From the NCBI GenBank assembly GCA_009602735.1, contig WELA01010285.1, positions 188,850 through 215,925 on the forward strand: a stretch of DNA of 27,076 nucleotides. Reading direction: 5' to 3'. Position 1 is the first letter of the stretch. Every line of letters begins with the position of its first letter. This stretch comes from Mesotaenium endlicherianum. Its lineage: Eukaryota; Streptophyta; Zygnematophyceae; Zygnematales; Mesotaeniaceae. Shown here in pieces: positions 10,052 through 19,600 of the stretch. Position numbers and translations under genes: made by a program. The notes below the pieces were generated by a model that was not told the DNA's origin, did not search any database, and saw only the letters and a list, made by a program, of their open reading frames with translations.

Positions 10052-10770
10052 TGAAATGAATCGACTTACCAAATAGGCGATTAACAATTAATAAAGATCT
10101 TTATATCAGCAAGTAATCTTTATGGTATTTTTTGTTAACTGGTTAAACGGCGAAGAACAACACACTAGCAGCAAACAATACTCATAAGTCAAATGCGAGT
10201 AAGCTAGCATCAATAATGCAATCAGTAAACTCGTACCTGAGCAAGGTTAGAAGACAGTGCGTATCAATGGCTTCTCGCCTTGGATTCAGATTCCTCTCTG
10301 TAAGATGCACAAGAGAGTTGGCCTCGTTTCCGAATGCCGACCTCGAGAGCAATGCCTAGCATATGTACATGGAATGAGTTTACTGTTCAACGGTCAGTGC
10401 GATGGCACCGCCTACCTGGGAGTTAACCACGCTGGTAGGACCTCGGTTAACCAAATCCACCGCCATCTCCCATCATCCCGAATCGCCATCCATCGTAGGG
10501 ATGTCATCCGGCCATTCATCTAGCCTATCACACTTAGATGCATCTTGAGGCAGTTCGCTGCTACCGAGTACAGAAGTCAGCTGGCTGTCAAAGAATGTGT
10601 CAGCAAGCTGACTTAAGTTGACTTCAGCCTGCTGCTTCTGGCTGAGTCATTACACTGATAATTATATAAAGTCCAGCAGACTGACTATTAACTAGAGTTC
10701 AGCAGGCTGAACTTAATTAACTATCATATCTAACTGAATATTATATCTACTAATATACTGATTCATTACA
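10052..10770 (-). repeat. LTR D, 5' LTR of element 2 (719 bp)
   Basis: Full-length LTR on the - strand, from TGTAATGAATCAG at 10770 to TCATTTCA at 10052. Its length equals LTR B. The TATA-bearing palindrome ATAAAGATCTTTAT lies near 10097-10110. The outer end joins + strand integrase sequence directly. Confidence 0.9.
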
Positions 10771-11669
10771 CACACCACCCGAGGGGCTATTACAACCACT
10801 GCCCATCCTAGCTGGACGCTGGGAAACAATATCCATGGAGTGGGTGGTCACACTGCCACGAACTGCCAATGGGCATGATTCGATACTGGTAGTCGTGGAT
10901 AAACTGACAACAATGGTCATTTTCATCCCCACCATTTTCAAAGTGACTGCACTCAAAACTGCGAGACAGTTCTACAACCATGTCGTATGCCAACATGGGC
11001 TACCCTCTAATATCATCTCAGACTGAGACTCAAAACTTACCTCTAAGTTCTGGAGAGCTTTAATGGGGTTAATGAGAGTCAAACAGCTGCTCAGCACAGC
11101 AAACCACCCTCAGACTGATGGGCAGACTGAAGGAACTAACCGAGTTCTGCAAGAGGTGCGAGAGCATATATCAACAAAAAACAAGATAATTGGGATGACC
11201 TGTTGCCTCAAATTCAATTTGCGGTCAATAGTGCGGTGCACGCGTCAACGGGGAAGACTCCTTTTGAACTCAGTCTGGGTAGAGTCCCTAAGTCTCCTTT
11301 AGATGTGCTAGGGTAATCCTTAACTCACCCGGAGGGCATTTACAATCCGGTGTCTCTCCAGTTAACTCAAGAGTTTGCTGACATCCTGTCAGAAGTCCAA
11401 CACAATCTGCACAAAGCTCAAGGGAATCAACAAAAATACGCTAATCAACAACGTCGAGAGCTGACATTTTCAAAGGGGGATTTGGTCAAACTACATTCTC
11501 AACACCTGTGCCTGCTTGGTATGGTCAAGAAAAACGCTTGGTCCGATCTGGGTCGGTCCATATTCGGTGGTGCGCCGTGTCGGTCAGAATGCTTACAAAC
11601 TGAACATGTCAGCGGACTACACGGGTCACTCGGTCTTTCATGTCTCCTTCCTGGAACCATACATCAAAG
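10771..11669 (+). pseudogene. Integrase fragment of another copy (probably element P)
   Basis: Reads as the integrase core and C-terminal part: [20 protein letters not shown], then VVCQHGLPSNIISD, then TANHPQTDGQTEGTNRVL, then the GPIWVGPYSVV...HVSFLEPYIKE segment that precedes the chromodomain in element M. It is broken by CGA-to-TGA at 11024-11026 and by several frameshifts after about 11140. The first catalytic Asp is Glu here (GAC to GAG). It begins exactly at the outer end of LTR D and ends where it meets truncated LTR E with a few bases of shared sequence (AAGAGAG). The first 134 bases duplicate 4801-4934 but with about a dozen differences, so this is not simply the continuation of element 1. 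Confidence 0.8.
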
Positions 11670-12126
11670 AGAGTTGGCCTCGTTTCCGAATGCCGACCTC
11701 GAGAGCAATGCCTAGCATATGTACATGGAATGAGCTTACTGTTCAACGGCCAGTGCGATGGCACCGCCTACCCGGGAGTTAACCACGCTGGTAGGACCTC
11801 GGTTAACCAAATCCACCGCCATCTCCCATCATCCCGAATCGCCATCCATCGTAGGGATGTCATCTGGCCATTCATCTAGCCTATCACACTTAGATGCATC
11901 TCGAGGCAGTTCGCTGCTACCGAGTACGGAAGTCAGCTGGCTGTCAAAGAATGTGTCAGCAAGCTGACTTAAGTTGGCTTCAGCCTGCTGCTTCCGGCTG
12001 AGTCCTTAAACCGATAATTATACAAAGTCCAGCAGACTCAATACTACATAAAGTTCAGTAGGCTGAACTTAGTTAATTATTATGTTTAAATGAATATTAT
12101 ATCTACTAATATACTGATTCATTACA
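11668..12126 (-). repeat. LTR E, truncated 3' LTR of element M
   Basis: On the - strand it starts TGTAATGAATCAG at 12126, directly after the polypurine tract. It runs about 458 bases and then breaks at GAGAGTTGGCC to the + strand integrase fragment. The last roughly 260 bases, including the TATA palindrome, are missing. The junction shares AAGAG-like bases with the neighbouring sequence, which suggests a deletion by microhomology. Confidence 0.85.
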
Positions 12127-12161
12127 ATCCCTCCAACTTAACTTGTTGTCGCCTCGACAAC
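12127..12161 (-). other. Polypurine tract with adjacent hairpin (element M)
   Basis: On the - strand the hairpin GTTGTCG-AGG-CGACAAC (12161-12145) is followed by the purine run AAGTTGGAGGGA (12139-12128) one base before the LTR start. The same block occurs at 21337-21371 before LTR G. Position and composition fit the plus-strand primer of reverse transcription. Confidence 0.85.
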
Positions 12162-12225
12162 ATTAAACTGCAGAAGTCTTGGGTTAGGGAACTGAACCCC
12201 ACTGACTGCCTCTTCAGCCTGTCAC

Positions 12226-12407
12226 CTAGGGGGTTGTTCCTGGGGCTTCAGGATCAGGAGACTGAGATCTGGACCTAGATCTGGACAACCCTCTAGGCCT
12301 GTCACCTGGCCTTTTAAAGAACCCCGTTTGTTCTAAAGTTGGACCTTGAGGAGAACGAAGGATGGTAGCCTGCTCTTCAACCACTTGGGTGTTGATCCCC
12401 ACATAGA
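12226..12407 (-). pseudogene. Displaced C-terminal extension of the accessory ORF
   Basis: After the stop at 12408, a shifted frame reads VYVGINTQVVEEQATILRSP, continues through a GPTLEQTGFF segment, and ends with a short Arg-Ser tail (RSRSRSQSPDPEAP) at a TAG at 12226-12228. The copy at about 20950-21138 reads nearly the same peptide and stops at the aligned position. I infer that a one-base loss near 12410, relative to that copy, cut about 60 residues from the element M protein. Confidence 0.65.
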
Positions 12408-13904
12408 CTAAGTTCTAGTAGGATGCTGAAATACATGGGCAAGAGGTACATGCCTCTGAGCAAAGGGAGAGGCCGGCATACCTCTGGCCACCCCGCGTGT
12501 CCCTCTTCTGGCACCCCTGTCCTCTGGGGATTTCTGCCTTTGTCTGCTGCCGAGTACAGTCAGATCAGCTTCTTCCCCTGCTTGGGCAGGTGGGCTGGGG
12601 GAGCGGGTACGAGGTCTAGTTGCCTCCATGACCGGGATCACATTCCATACCCCTGACCTTGGCTCTTGAGGAAGTCCTGCTTTTGCCTGGCCCTGGGTCT
12701 CCTGAGTACCAGCTCCTGAGGCTTCCCCTCTGCCTTGTTCTTCTTCCTCATCCTCCTCTTCTTCCTCCTCTGAGAGGGTAGGAGTCTCGTCCACTAAGTC
12801 GTCCTGCTCCCTGGTAGACATAGAGTAGTCTACTGACCTCGCTTTCTTAGGGCGCGCCGGAGGCTGCTTGGCCTTCAGCTTGCTGATATCTATCCGGCCT
12901 GCATTCTTCGCCCATTTGATGAAAGCATGCTTTCCCTTAGAGAAGTAGTCTCGCCCCCTCCTGTTGTGCTCTTTGGTCTCTGCATTCATATTCCTCAGGC
13001 AGCCATTCAGCCTGGGGTCCCAAGGGGCAATGTGAGGTGGTAGGATGAGGTAGCCGTCCAGGCCATAATGGAAGTCATCCGGTTGGGCTCGGTCACACTC
13101 CTGCTTCTTATTTGTGACGGTCATCCACCTCCAATCTGTTGGCTGCTGGTAGTACTGGGGTCCATGCTCAGCCTTCTTCTGTTTACACGGGAACCAGTGG
13201 GGAGAGAACATCTGCTGTCCTGCTTCCCTGGCCAAATACTCCCAGCTCCTTCTGTCAACTTCATTGTAAGCTGGCAGTAGTGTGAGGTAGAATACCGTAT
13301 CCTTATAGCTATCGGGCCGCATGCTCACCATCCGGATGAGTCTCTGATCTCCCACTATTCCCGGTATGGGGACCGGCTTGTTCTCTGAATCATCTGCAAG
13401 GTACCGGGCCTGCTCTGCTGTATAGCCCACCATCTTGGCATAATCTTCGTAGAGGACCACACCCGTGTGTGTCTCAATGTGCCTATCCAGTGCTGCCGCT
13501 CCTTCCTTCTGTAGCAGTGTTGTCTGTTCCAACTTGTTGATCTCCTGGGCTGCCACCAATGCTTCCTTCAGGTTATCAAAGTTTTGGCCATCCACCACAG
13601 TATACCTGTAAGTGGCCAAGCTATTCTGCCTGTCCGCTTCAGCCTTTTTCCTTCTCTCCTCCTCTGCCGCTGCCGCTTCTTCTTGTTGTTTCTTCTGTCT
13701 CTCCTCCTCAGCTTTCCCGAGGTTTTTTGCTTCTTGATCCTTCTTCCTCTGTGCTTCTTCTGCCGCCTCTTGTTGTTTGCGGACCCTTTCTTGTTCTCTC
13801 CTGATGAGGGACGTCGCCGCCAGCTCCTTCTGGTATTGCTCCATTGTCCTCCTGGCTTCTTCTGGCTTGCGCATTCTGTCCTCCTTTTGTGTGGTGGGAG
13901 CCAT
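12408..13904 (-). CDS. Accessory ORF downstream of pol in element M, unknown function
   Basis: I do not recognise this protein. It lies in sense orientation between the chromodomain end of pol and the polypurine tract, where some gypsy elements carry env or other additional ORFs. The ATG at 13904 (MAPTTQKEDRMRK) is chosen because it has A at -3 and G at +4; the frame is open up to 13928 and another ATG lies at 13913. Residues about 10-95 are a highly charged Glu/Lys/Gln/Ala coiled-coil-like stretch. Residues about 100-370 look globular, with Trp, Tyr and Pro, and include DGYLILPPHIAPWDPR. Then come a basic segment (KLKAKQPPARPKKARS), an acidic run (EEEEEEDEEEEQ) and a Pro/Arg/Ser-rich tail. 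No signal peptide or membrane segment is seen, so it does not resemble an envelope protein. The frame is intact in this copy although gag and pol are broken. Comparison with the copy at 20323-21138 shows that the C-terminus is shortened by a one-base shift; the longer frame ends at 12226. Confidence 0.75.
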   Translation of the reverse strand: MAPTTQKEDRMRKPEEARRTMEQYQKELAATSLIRREQERVRKQQEAAEEAQRKKDQEAKNLGKAEEERQKKQQEEAAAAEEERRKKAEADRQNSLATYRYTVVDGQNFDNLKEALVAAQEINKLEQTTLLQKEGAAALDRHIETHTGVVLYEDYAKMVGYTAEQARYLADDSENKPVPIPGIVGDQRLIRMVSMRPDSYKDTVFYLTLLPAYNEVDRRSWEYLAREAGQQMFSPHWFPCKQKKAEHGPQYYQQPTDWRWMTVTNKKQECDRAQPDDFHYGLDGYLILPPHIAPWDPRLNGCLRNMNAETKEHNRRGRDYFSKGKHAFIKWAKNAGRIDISKLKAKQPPARPKKARSVDYSMSTREQDDLVDETPTLSEEEEEEDEEEEQGRGEASGAGTQETQGQAKAGLPQEPRSGVWNVIPVMEATRPRTRSPSPPAQAGEEADLTVLGSRQRQKSPEDRGARRGTRGVARGMPASPFAQRHVPLAHVFQHPTRT

Positions 13905-13935
13905 TCTGCGCATGTAACGAGGGCACAAGTTAGTA
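13902..13935 (-). promoter_or_regulatory. Possible 3' splice site for a spliced accessory-ORF RNA
   Basis: On the - strand a perfect branch-point consensus TACTAAC (13935-13929) is followed by the first downstream AG, in GCAG, ending at 13906. The branch A is 24 bases from that AG. The ATG with the best context follows one base later (13904-13902). This arrangement is what a 3' splice acceptor would look like. No RNA evidence is available here, and the intervening sequence is only moderately pyrimidine-rich. Confidence 0.45.
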
Positions 13936-14292
13936 GGATATTGACCTTTGCCATAGGAATTGCACGAAGTTAGTCTATTAGTATGGTGGGTTTGCTCCTG
14001 TTTACCTTACAGGGTGATTGCTAGGAGTTGACGTAGTTGCGGTGCGCTAGACATAAACGTACGAATGTGTTTTAAGGTGCGTTAAGTGATGTATTGCTGA
14101 GCAAGGCCCTTTTTCCTTCCGCCCAAGGTGCTTTTTGTGGGCCAGGCTGTCCCATCTATCACTATGCTGGCACTTAGAGGGCACATAACTGTCCCTTTTT
14201 CGCTCTCGCACGCTAACTGTCACATATTTTCCCCTCCAACTTAAATGGAGACAGGACCTCCTGTCACCTTCCCGTGTCAACTGAAATGACCA
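13936..14292 (-). other. Spacer between pol and accessory ORF, no gene seen
   Basis: About 360 bases between the chromodomain stop (14293) and the accessory ORF. A 77-codon frame at 14047-14280 has no recognisable features, and I treat it as chance. The gap is too long for the accessory ORF to be reached by frameshift or stop-codon readthrough from pol. Confidence 0.6.
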
Positions 14293-17200
14293 TTAGGGAG
14301 GGGCTCCAGCCGCCCGAAGGTGGAACCGTTTCAACGCCCCTTTGGCATTGGTCAAATGGTCCTTAAATTCCCAAGTATCCCCAGAGGCATCGTAACCCTT
14401 CCATCGAATGAAGTACTTCAAGACATGTTTAGACGATCGACGTATCGAGCGCGCGTCTAAAATCACCTCAACCTCATATTCCTCAGGGTCACCGTTCCGG
14501 ACAGCGGGGACCGCTCCCGGTTGGACAGGTAACCGACCGGTGAAAAGTGTGTCCCCTTTGATGTAAGGCTCCAGGAAGGAGACATTAAAGACCGGGTGAC
14601 CCTTGTATTCTGCTGACATGTTCAGTTTGTAAGCATTTTGACCGACACGGTGCACCACCAAGTATGGACCGACCCAGACAGGACCAAGCTTTTTCTTGAC
14701 TACACCAAGGAGGTACAGGTGCTGAGAATGTAGTTTGACCAAATCGCCTTTAGAAAAGGTCAGTTCTCGACGGTGCTGATTAGCGTACTTTTGTTGGTTT
14801 TCTTGGGTTTTGTGCAGATTTTGTTGGACTTCTGACAGGGTGTCAGCAAACTCCTGAGTTAACTGGAGGGAGACCGGATTGTCAATCCCTTCAGGGTGAG
14901 TTAAAGACTCCCCTAGGACATCTAATGGAGACTTAGGGACTCTACCCAGGCTCAGTTCAAAAGGAGTCTTGCCCGTCGACGCGTGCACCGCACTGTTGAC
15001 CGCAAATTGGATTTGAGGTAACAGGTCATCCCAATTATCTTGTTTTTGGTTAATATAGGCTCTCAGTACCTCTTATAGAACTCGGTTAGTTTTTTTAGTC
15101 TGCCCATCAGTCGGAGGACGGTTTCAAGTGCTGAGCAGCTGCCTGACTCCCATGAACCCCATTAAAGCTCTCCAGAACTTAGAGGTAAATTTCGAGTCTC
15201 TGTCTGAGATTATATTAGAGGGTAGCCCATGTTGGCATACTACATGGTTGTAGAACTGTCTTGCTGTTTGGAGTGCAATTACTTTGACAGTTGTGAGGAT
15301 GAAAATGACCATTTTTGTCAGTTTATCCATCACTACCAGTATCGAATGATGCCCATTGGCAGTTCGTGGCAGTGTGACCACCCAGTCCATGGATATTGTT
15401 TCCCAGCGGCCAGCTGGGATGGGCAACGGTTGTAAGAGGCCCCCCGGTGGTGTGTGCCTAGACTTTTTCTTTCGACACTGGTCACAGGACTTAACGTATT
15501 TCAAGACCTCCCGAGGTAATCCCTCCCGATGATAATGTTTTGCCGGTTTGCCAACAGTTTTGGCCTGCCCCAAATGCCCACCCAGTAAACTGTCATGTGC
15601 TTGACTCAATAGAAGGGACCTTATTTCCAAGTTATTAAGAATGACCAGCTTCAGCCTGCATGAAGTGGTTTCAGTCACCCAGACCCCTCCCTTAAGCTTA
15701 TACCCGAGTGCAGTAGCACGACACACACCAGTAGTGGGGCTGGGCCCAAATGTTGGGTCAGAAAGGTAGGCTTTCCTAAGTTGTTCAAGGAAGGACTTTT
15801 TCACCTACAGCATGCTGACTAAAGTTCCTTTCTTGCAAGTCAGGTCTTCTAGAGAGTGCATCAGCAGGATTCAACTTCCCTGGTTTGTAGTCGATCTGGA
15901 CTTGGAACTGCTCCAGCATCTGGCTCCAGCGGTTCTCCCTCCTTGACAGCTTGGACTTCTTCTAAAGTGAGTCAGAGCTAGATGATCTATAATCACCTTG
16001 AAAGCCTTACCATGTAAGTATGCTCTCCACTGTTTGAGCACATGAATGATAGCTAGCAGCTCTTTATCATGCACTGAGTAATTAATCTCCGCTGGATTAA
16101 ATTTCATAGACTCGTACAACACAGGATGCCACTCCTGCCGNCAGGATGCAACTCTTGCCGTACCTTACCATCCTTTGTGATTTTGTCAGCAGGCTGCAAC
16201 AAAATAGCTCCCTTAGCAAAGTCAAAGGCATCAGTAACCACCTGCACGAGTTTGCTGGGGTCATACACGGCTAGCACTTGGGCAGAACAAAGAGCATCTT
16301 TAAGGTTCTGGAAGGCAACCTGCTGCTCTTCCCCCCACACATACCCTATGTCTTTCTTAGTAAGGTTAGTCAGTTTACTGGCCTTTGTATAATAACACTC
16401 AATGAATCTCCTATAGAAGTTAGCCAACCCGAGGAAGGATCTACCTTCAGCGACAGACTGTGGTACTGGCCAGTCGTCCCTTATGGTCTGGACTTTCTTA
16501 GGATCCACACTGATGCCTTCTTTACTGACAACATGGCCTAAGAATTAAATACTTTCCATAAAGAAATCACACTTGCTCATTTTAGCATATAAGTGATTTC
16601 TTCTCAGAGTGTCCATGACTGTCTTTAAGTGTTCAGCGTGCTGAGCTTCATCTTTAGAGAAAATTAAAATATCATCCAGGAAAACTTGCACAAACTTATC
16701 CAAATAAGGTCTCAAAATGTCATTCATAGCACCCATGAAGGTGGCACGAGCATTAGTCAGTCCAAATGGTATCACGTTAAACTCATAATGTCCATAACGT
16801 GTGCGGAAGGCAGTCTTGTGTTCATCCCCTTCAGCAATTCTGATTTGATGATAACCACTCTTGAGATCTATCTTACTAAACACCTTAGCACCGAACAGGG
16901 TATCAAGCAAGTCCTCGATTCTGAGTAAAGCATATTTGTTCTTTACTGTAATTTTGTTAAGAGCTCTGTAATCAACGCACATTCGCATACTCCCATCCTT
17001 TTTCTTACCAAAAAGGATGGGTGCGCCGTAAGGTGATTTACTGGGGAAAATATAACCATTTTCCTCAAGCTCTGCAATCTGTGTTTTCAAATCCTCGCTC
17101 TCCACATAAGACAAGCCATAAGTGCGTTGCCAGGGTGGCTGACTCCCAGGTAATAAATCAATTCTATGATCTACTTTCCTCTTAGGGGGTAGTCCTGGAG

Positions 17201-18092
17201 GCATATTAAATACATCCGTGTACTGAGCAACAATTTTCGCAGTAGTAGGGTGCTCCGGAGGGCTTACCTTTTTCTCCACCACTTCTTCAGGTTGAGGAGG
17301 TACCTCTCTTATCAGCAGACAGAACATTTTGTCTTCCTTCTGGTTCCAGCTTTTGACGAACTCCATTGCTTTCAGCAACTTGCATCCTTCTGGAAGCCTC
17401 TTCTTTTCCTTCATTTGCCATCCAGACAGGACAAGAGGAAGAGCACTGGTGGGTGCCAAGTTAGACTGCCCATCACTGGCTCCTCTCACTTTAATTGTAC
17501 CTCTGCTCCAACACACTTCAGCTTGATGTCTATTAAGCCAAGACCTGCCTAGCACGAGATCATAAAAGTCACTGTTGAGTATATCAAATGTAAGCGTTTC
17601 AGTTAGAATTGCAATGCCAGAACCTAACTGGACCTCAATAGGCTCGGTTATAACTCCTCCCGGGGTACTTGAGGCATCTCCAAGGAATATTTTTCTATTT
17701 CCTTGGGTGACAGTAGGCAGCCTTAGCCGCTTAACTAAGTCCTTATGGATAAAAGTATGTGACGCCCCTCCGTCAACAAATGCCCTCACCTTCCTACCTG
17801 CAATTATGCAATGCAGTAGAATGGGGGGGACTATCTTTTCCTGACTTTCGCATTGTTCTCCTAAGTTAGCAAAGAAATGTTGGACATCAGGTAGAACAAA
17901 ATCATCCAGAGTGTGCACTCTTTGGAGATCTATATTGCTGATGGTCTCCTTTATCTGCTTGTCAGGCATGCATAGTGAATCCAATTCAGCAGGACCCATA
18001 ATACCTGCTACGAGGGCAGCTAGTGACGACTCACTATCTCTAGCATCCTCACAGTCAGTAGACTGGATTACTGACTGTTGATGTCTTTTAAA
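14293..18092 (-). pseudogene. pol: pol of element M: protease-RT-RNase H-integrase-chromodomain
   Basis: Starts at the frameshift heptamer (18092). The first 510 or so codons are open: protease ([10 protein letters not shown], about 17770), linker, RT ([15 protein letters not shown], about 16870; [10 protein letters not shown], about 16680), ending at a GAA-to-TAA stop at 16545-16547. RNase H and integrase follow in pieces: N at 16141, a one-base loss near 15964, a 32-base deletion near 15808, and an insertion/frameshift near 15120. The integrase core is readable at 15804-15124 ([33 protein letters not shown]). The third catalytic Glu appears as Lys (GQTKKTNRV, about 15095). The C-terminal part 14988-14293 is a continuous 231-codon frame ending in a chromodomain, EVEVILDARSIR...KYFIRWKGYD..GDTWEF, which places the family among chromoviruses. 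Chromodomains of this class target integration to particular chromatin. Confidence 0.9.
18051..18092 (-). promoter_or_regulatory. -1 frameshift signal, gag/pol (element M)
   Basis: TTTAAAA (18092-18086), a 7-base spacer, then a perfect 10-bp stem (18078-18069 with 18060-18051) and an 8-base loop, identical in design to element 1. The gag stop is at 18068-18070. Confidence 0.85.
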
Positions 18093-19566
18093 GGCTGGTC
18101 TTTTCTCTCGACCTTCGGAAGGTGCTTGACTGGACACTGTTCTCTGTAGTGGCCCAACTGCTGACAATGGTAGCAAAAAGATTTTGATGAGGCTCGTCTC
18201 GGCTTAGTCCTACCACCACCTCTTCCATAGCCGCCTCGAGAGAAACCACCTCTACCTCTAGACTGTATGGCATTATACTCATACTCATATTCATCACCCT
18301 AATCATCCTCAGCCTGGTCTCCTTCAGTTGCATTGTAGGAATTGTGGGGCTTTTTGACAATCTTAGACACCAAAGCATTACTTTGGCGCTTGTGATTGAA
18401 CTGCTGCTGATCCCAGGCATCAGCATCTTGGATCAAGTCAGCCAGTTTCTCATACTTCTTCTCAGCAAAATGACCAGAGACTTCGGATTTCAAGCCATAC
18501 CTGAAGTATGCTATCCTACACCGTTCTGGCAAGTCTGGCTGTTTCATCATGTTCTCCTGGAACTTTTAAGCAAACTCAGCAACTGAAGTGGTCTGCTTCA
18601 GTGTCAGGGAGATCATCGCATAGATAGCTTTCTCCTGCTGGTTGATGACATCAAACTTCTCATGCAACTTCTCGACAAACTCTACCCACNTTCCACAAAC
18701 TCTACCCATGTAGGGTCACCGAGTTGCTGAGCCTTACGCTCTCCTTTCCAGTATAGCCACCAGTCTGCGGCACTGCCTTTCAGCAGCGCACCAGTGTGCC
18801 TGACCTTCTCGTAATCTTGCAGTTCTGGGTAGTTCTCCAGACACTGCTCAACATCCGCGAGAAACTTGATCAGGTAATATTTTCTGTTTCCCTCAGGATC
18901 GTAGTCTTGGGGAGGTTTTGGCTTGGGCTTACTAGGTTCTCTGCCACCACCACCAGTGGTTTGAAAACCCAGTTGGTCTCTGTCCCGCAGTGGAGACTTT
19001 ATGATTCTTTTGTCCTCCTGTTGGGACTGATACATGGTCGCCATTTGCGACTGCATTTGAACGAACAAAGCTCCCAAGTCTACACTCTGGGATGGGAGTC
19101 TAGCAAATGCAGCAGCAGCATTGGCATCTACTCGCTTAGTAGTGTCCTCAACAGCCCCTCTCGCTCCTGCAGCAGCTAATCCTGCCGCATTCAGCCGGTC
19201 ACGAACTTGACCTAGGGGTACATTGAGTTGTACAGCAGGAGGTGGGTTCAGAACATTGGCCCTTGATGCCATAAGTTCTTCAACAGTGCGCTCGTCAGCT
19301 GGCTGTCTTTCCCTCCTTTCTGTATCTTCAGCGGCCTGTGGTAATTGTTTAGCTTCTAATCTGGCTCTCTCCTCCTCAGCTTGCTGTGCTGCGACTGCGG
19401 CAATAGCAGCTGCCTCATCTGCAGCCTCTCTAGCTGCAGTATCTGCCACTGCTTCAGAATAGGTACGGGTTCCCGCTACATGGCTTTTCGCCTGGTTTTT
19501 GACATTCTCGTTATCCTGGTTCTCCATGTCTCGGGAGTTGTTAGTTTGAGACCTTGTCCTTACCAT
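18068..19566 (-). pseudogene. gag: gag of element M with two nonsense codons
   Basis: ATG at 19566 (MVRTRSQTNN). The first 290 or so codons are open through the Ala/Glu-rich region and the ADWWLYWKGERKA core, up to the N at 18690. Then a CAA-to-TAA change at 18566-18568 and a CAG-to-TAG change at 18299-18301 interrupt the frame. The CCHC knuckle remains ([14 protein letters not shown], near 18180-18140), and the frame closes with TAA just after the heptamer. Without these lesions it would be about 495 codons. Confidence 0.85.
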
Positions 19567-19585
19567 ACAAAGAAGACTGTGATAA

Positions 19586-19599
19586 CTGCTCCGATACCA
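19586..19599 (-). other. Primer-binding site of element M
   Basis: TGGTATCGGAGCAG on the - strand, one base after LTR F; tRNA-iMet type with the shared A-to-G difference. Confidence 0.85.
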
Positions 19600-19600
19600 C

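Larger units (their letters stand above)
5645..10770 (-). mobile_element. Element 2: 3'-truncated chromovirus, inverted relative to element 1
   Basis: Read on the - strand: 5' LTR (10770-10052), primer-binding site, gag (from 10017), frameshift signal (8549-8508), and pol down to 5645, where it stops inside integrase shortly after the first catalytic Asp. The rest of integrase, the chromodomain, the accessory ORF and the 3' LTR are absent. The outer LTR end is intact TG at 10770 and abuts + strand integrase sequence of another copy. Four of the six N bases of the window lie in this element. Confidence 0.8.

Noticed and set aside
4801..10905. Element 1 and the integrase fragment at 10771 being one element split by an insertion
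   Set aside because: The two pieces overlap by about 134 bases with about a dozen differences, far more than a target-site duplication. The LTR variants also pair B with C and not with G.
12423..13973. + strand ORFs opposite the accessory ORF (for example 13584-13973, rich in Leu, Phe and Ser)
   Set aside because: They are complements of the Glu/Lys-rich coiled-coil codons and have no independent support.
14047..14280. 77-codon - strand ORF between pol and the accessory ORF
   Set aside because: No motif, no second copy to compare, unremarkable composition; a chance frame of this length is expected.
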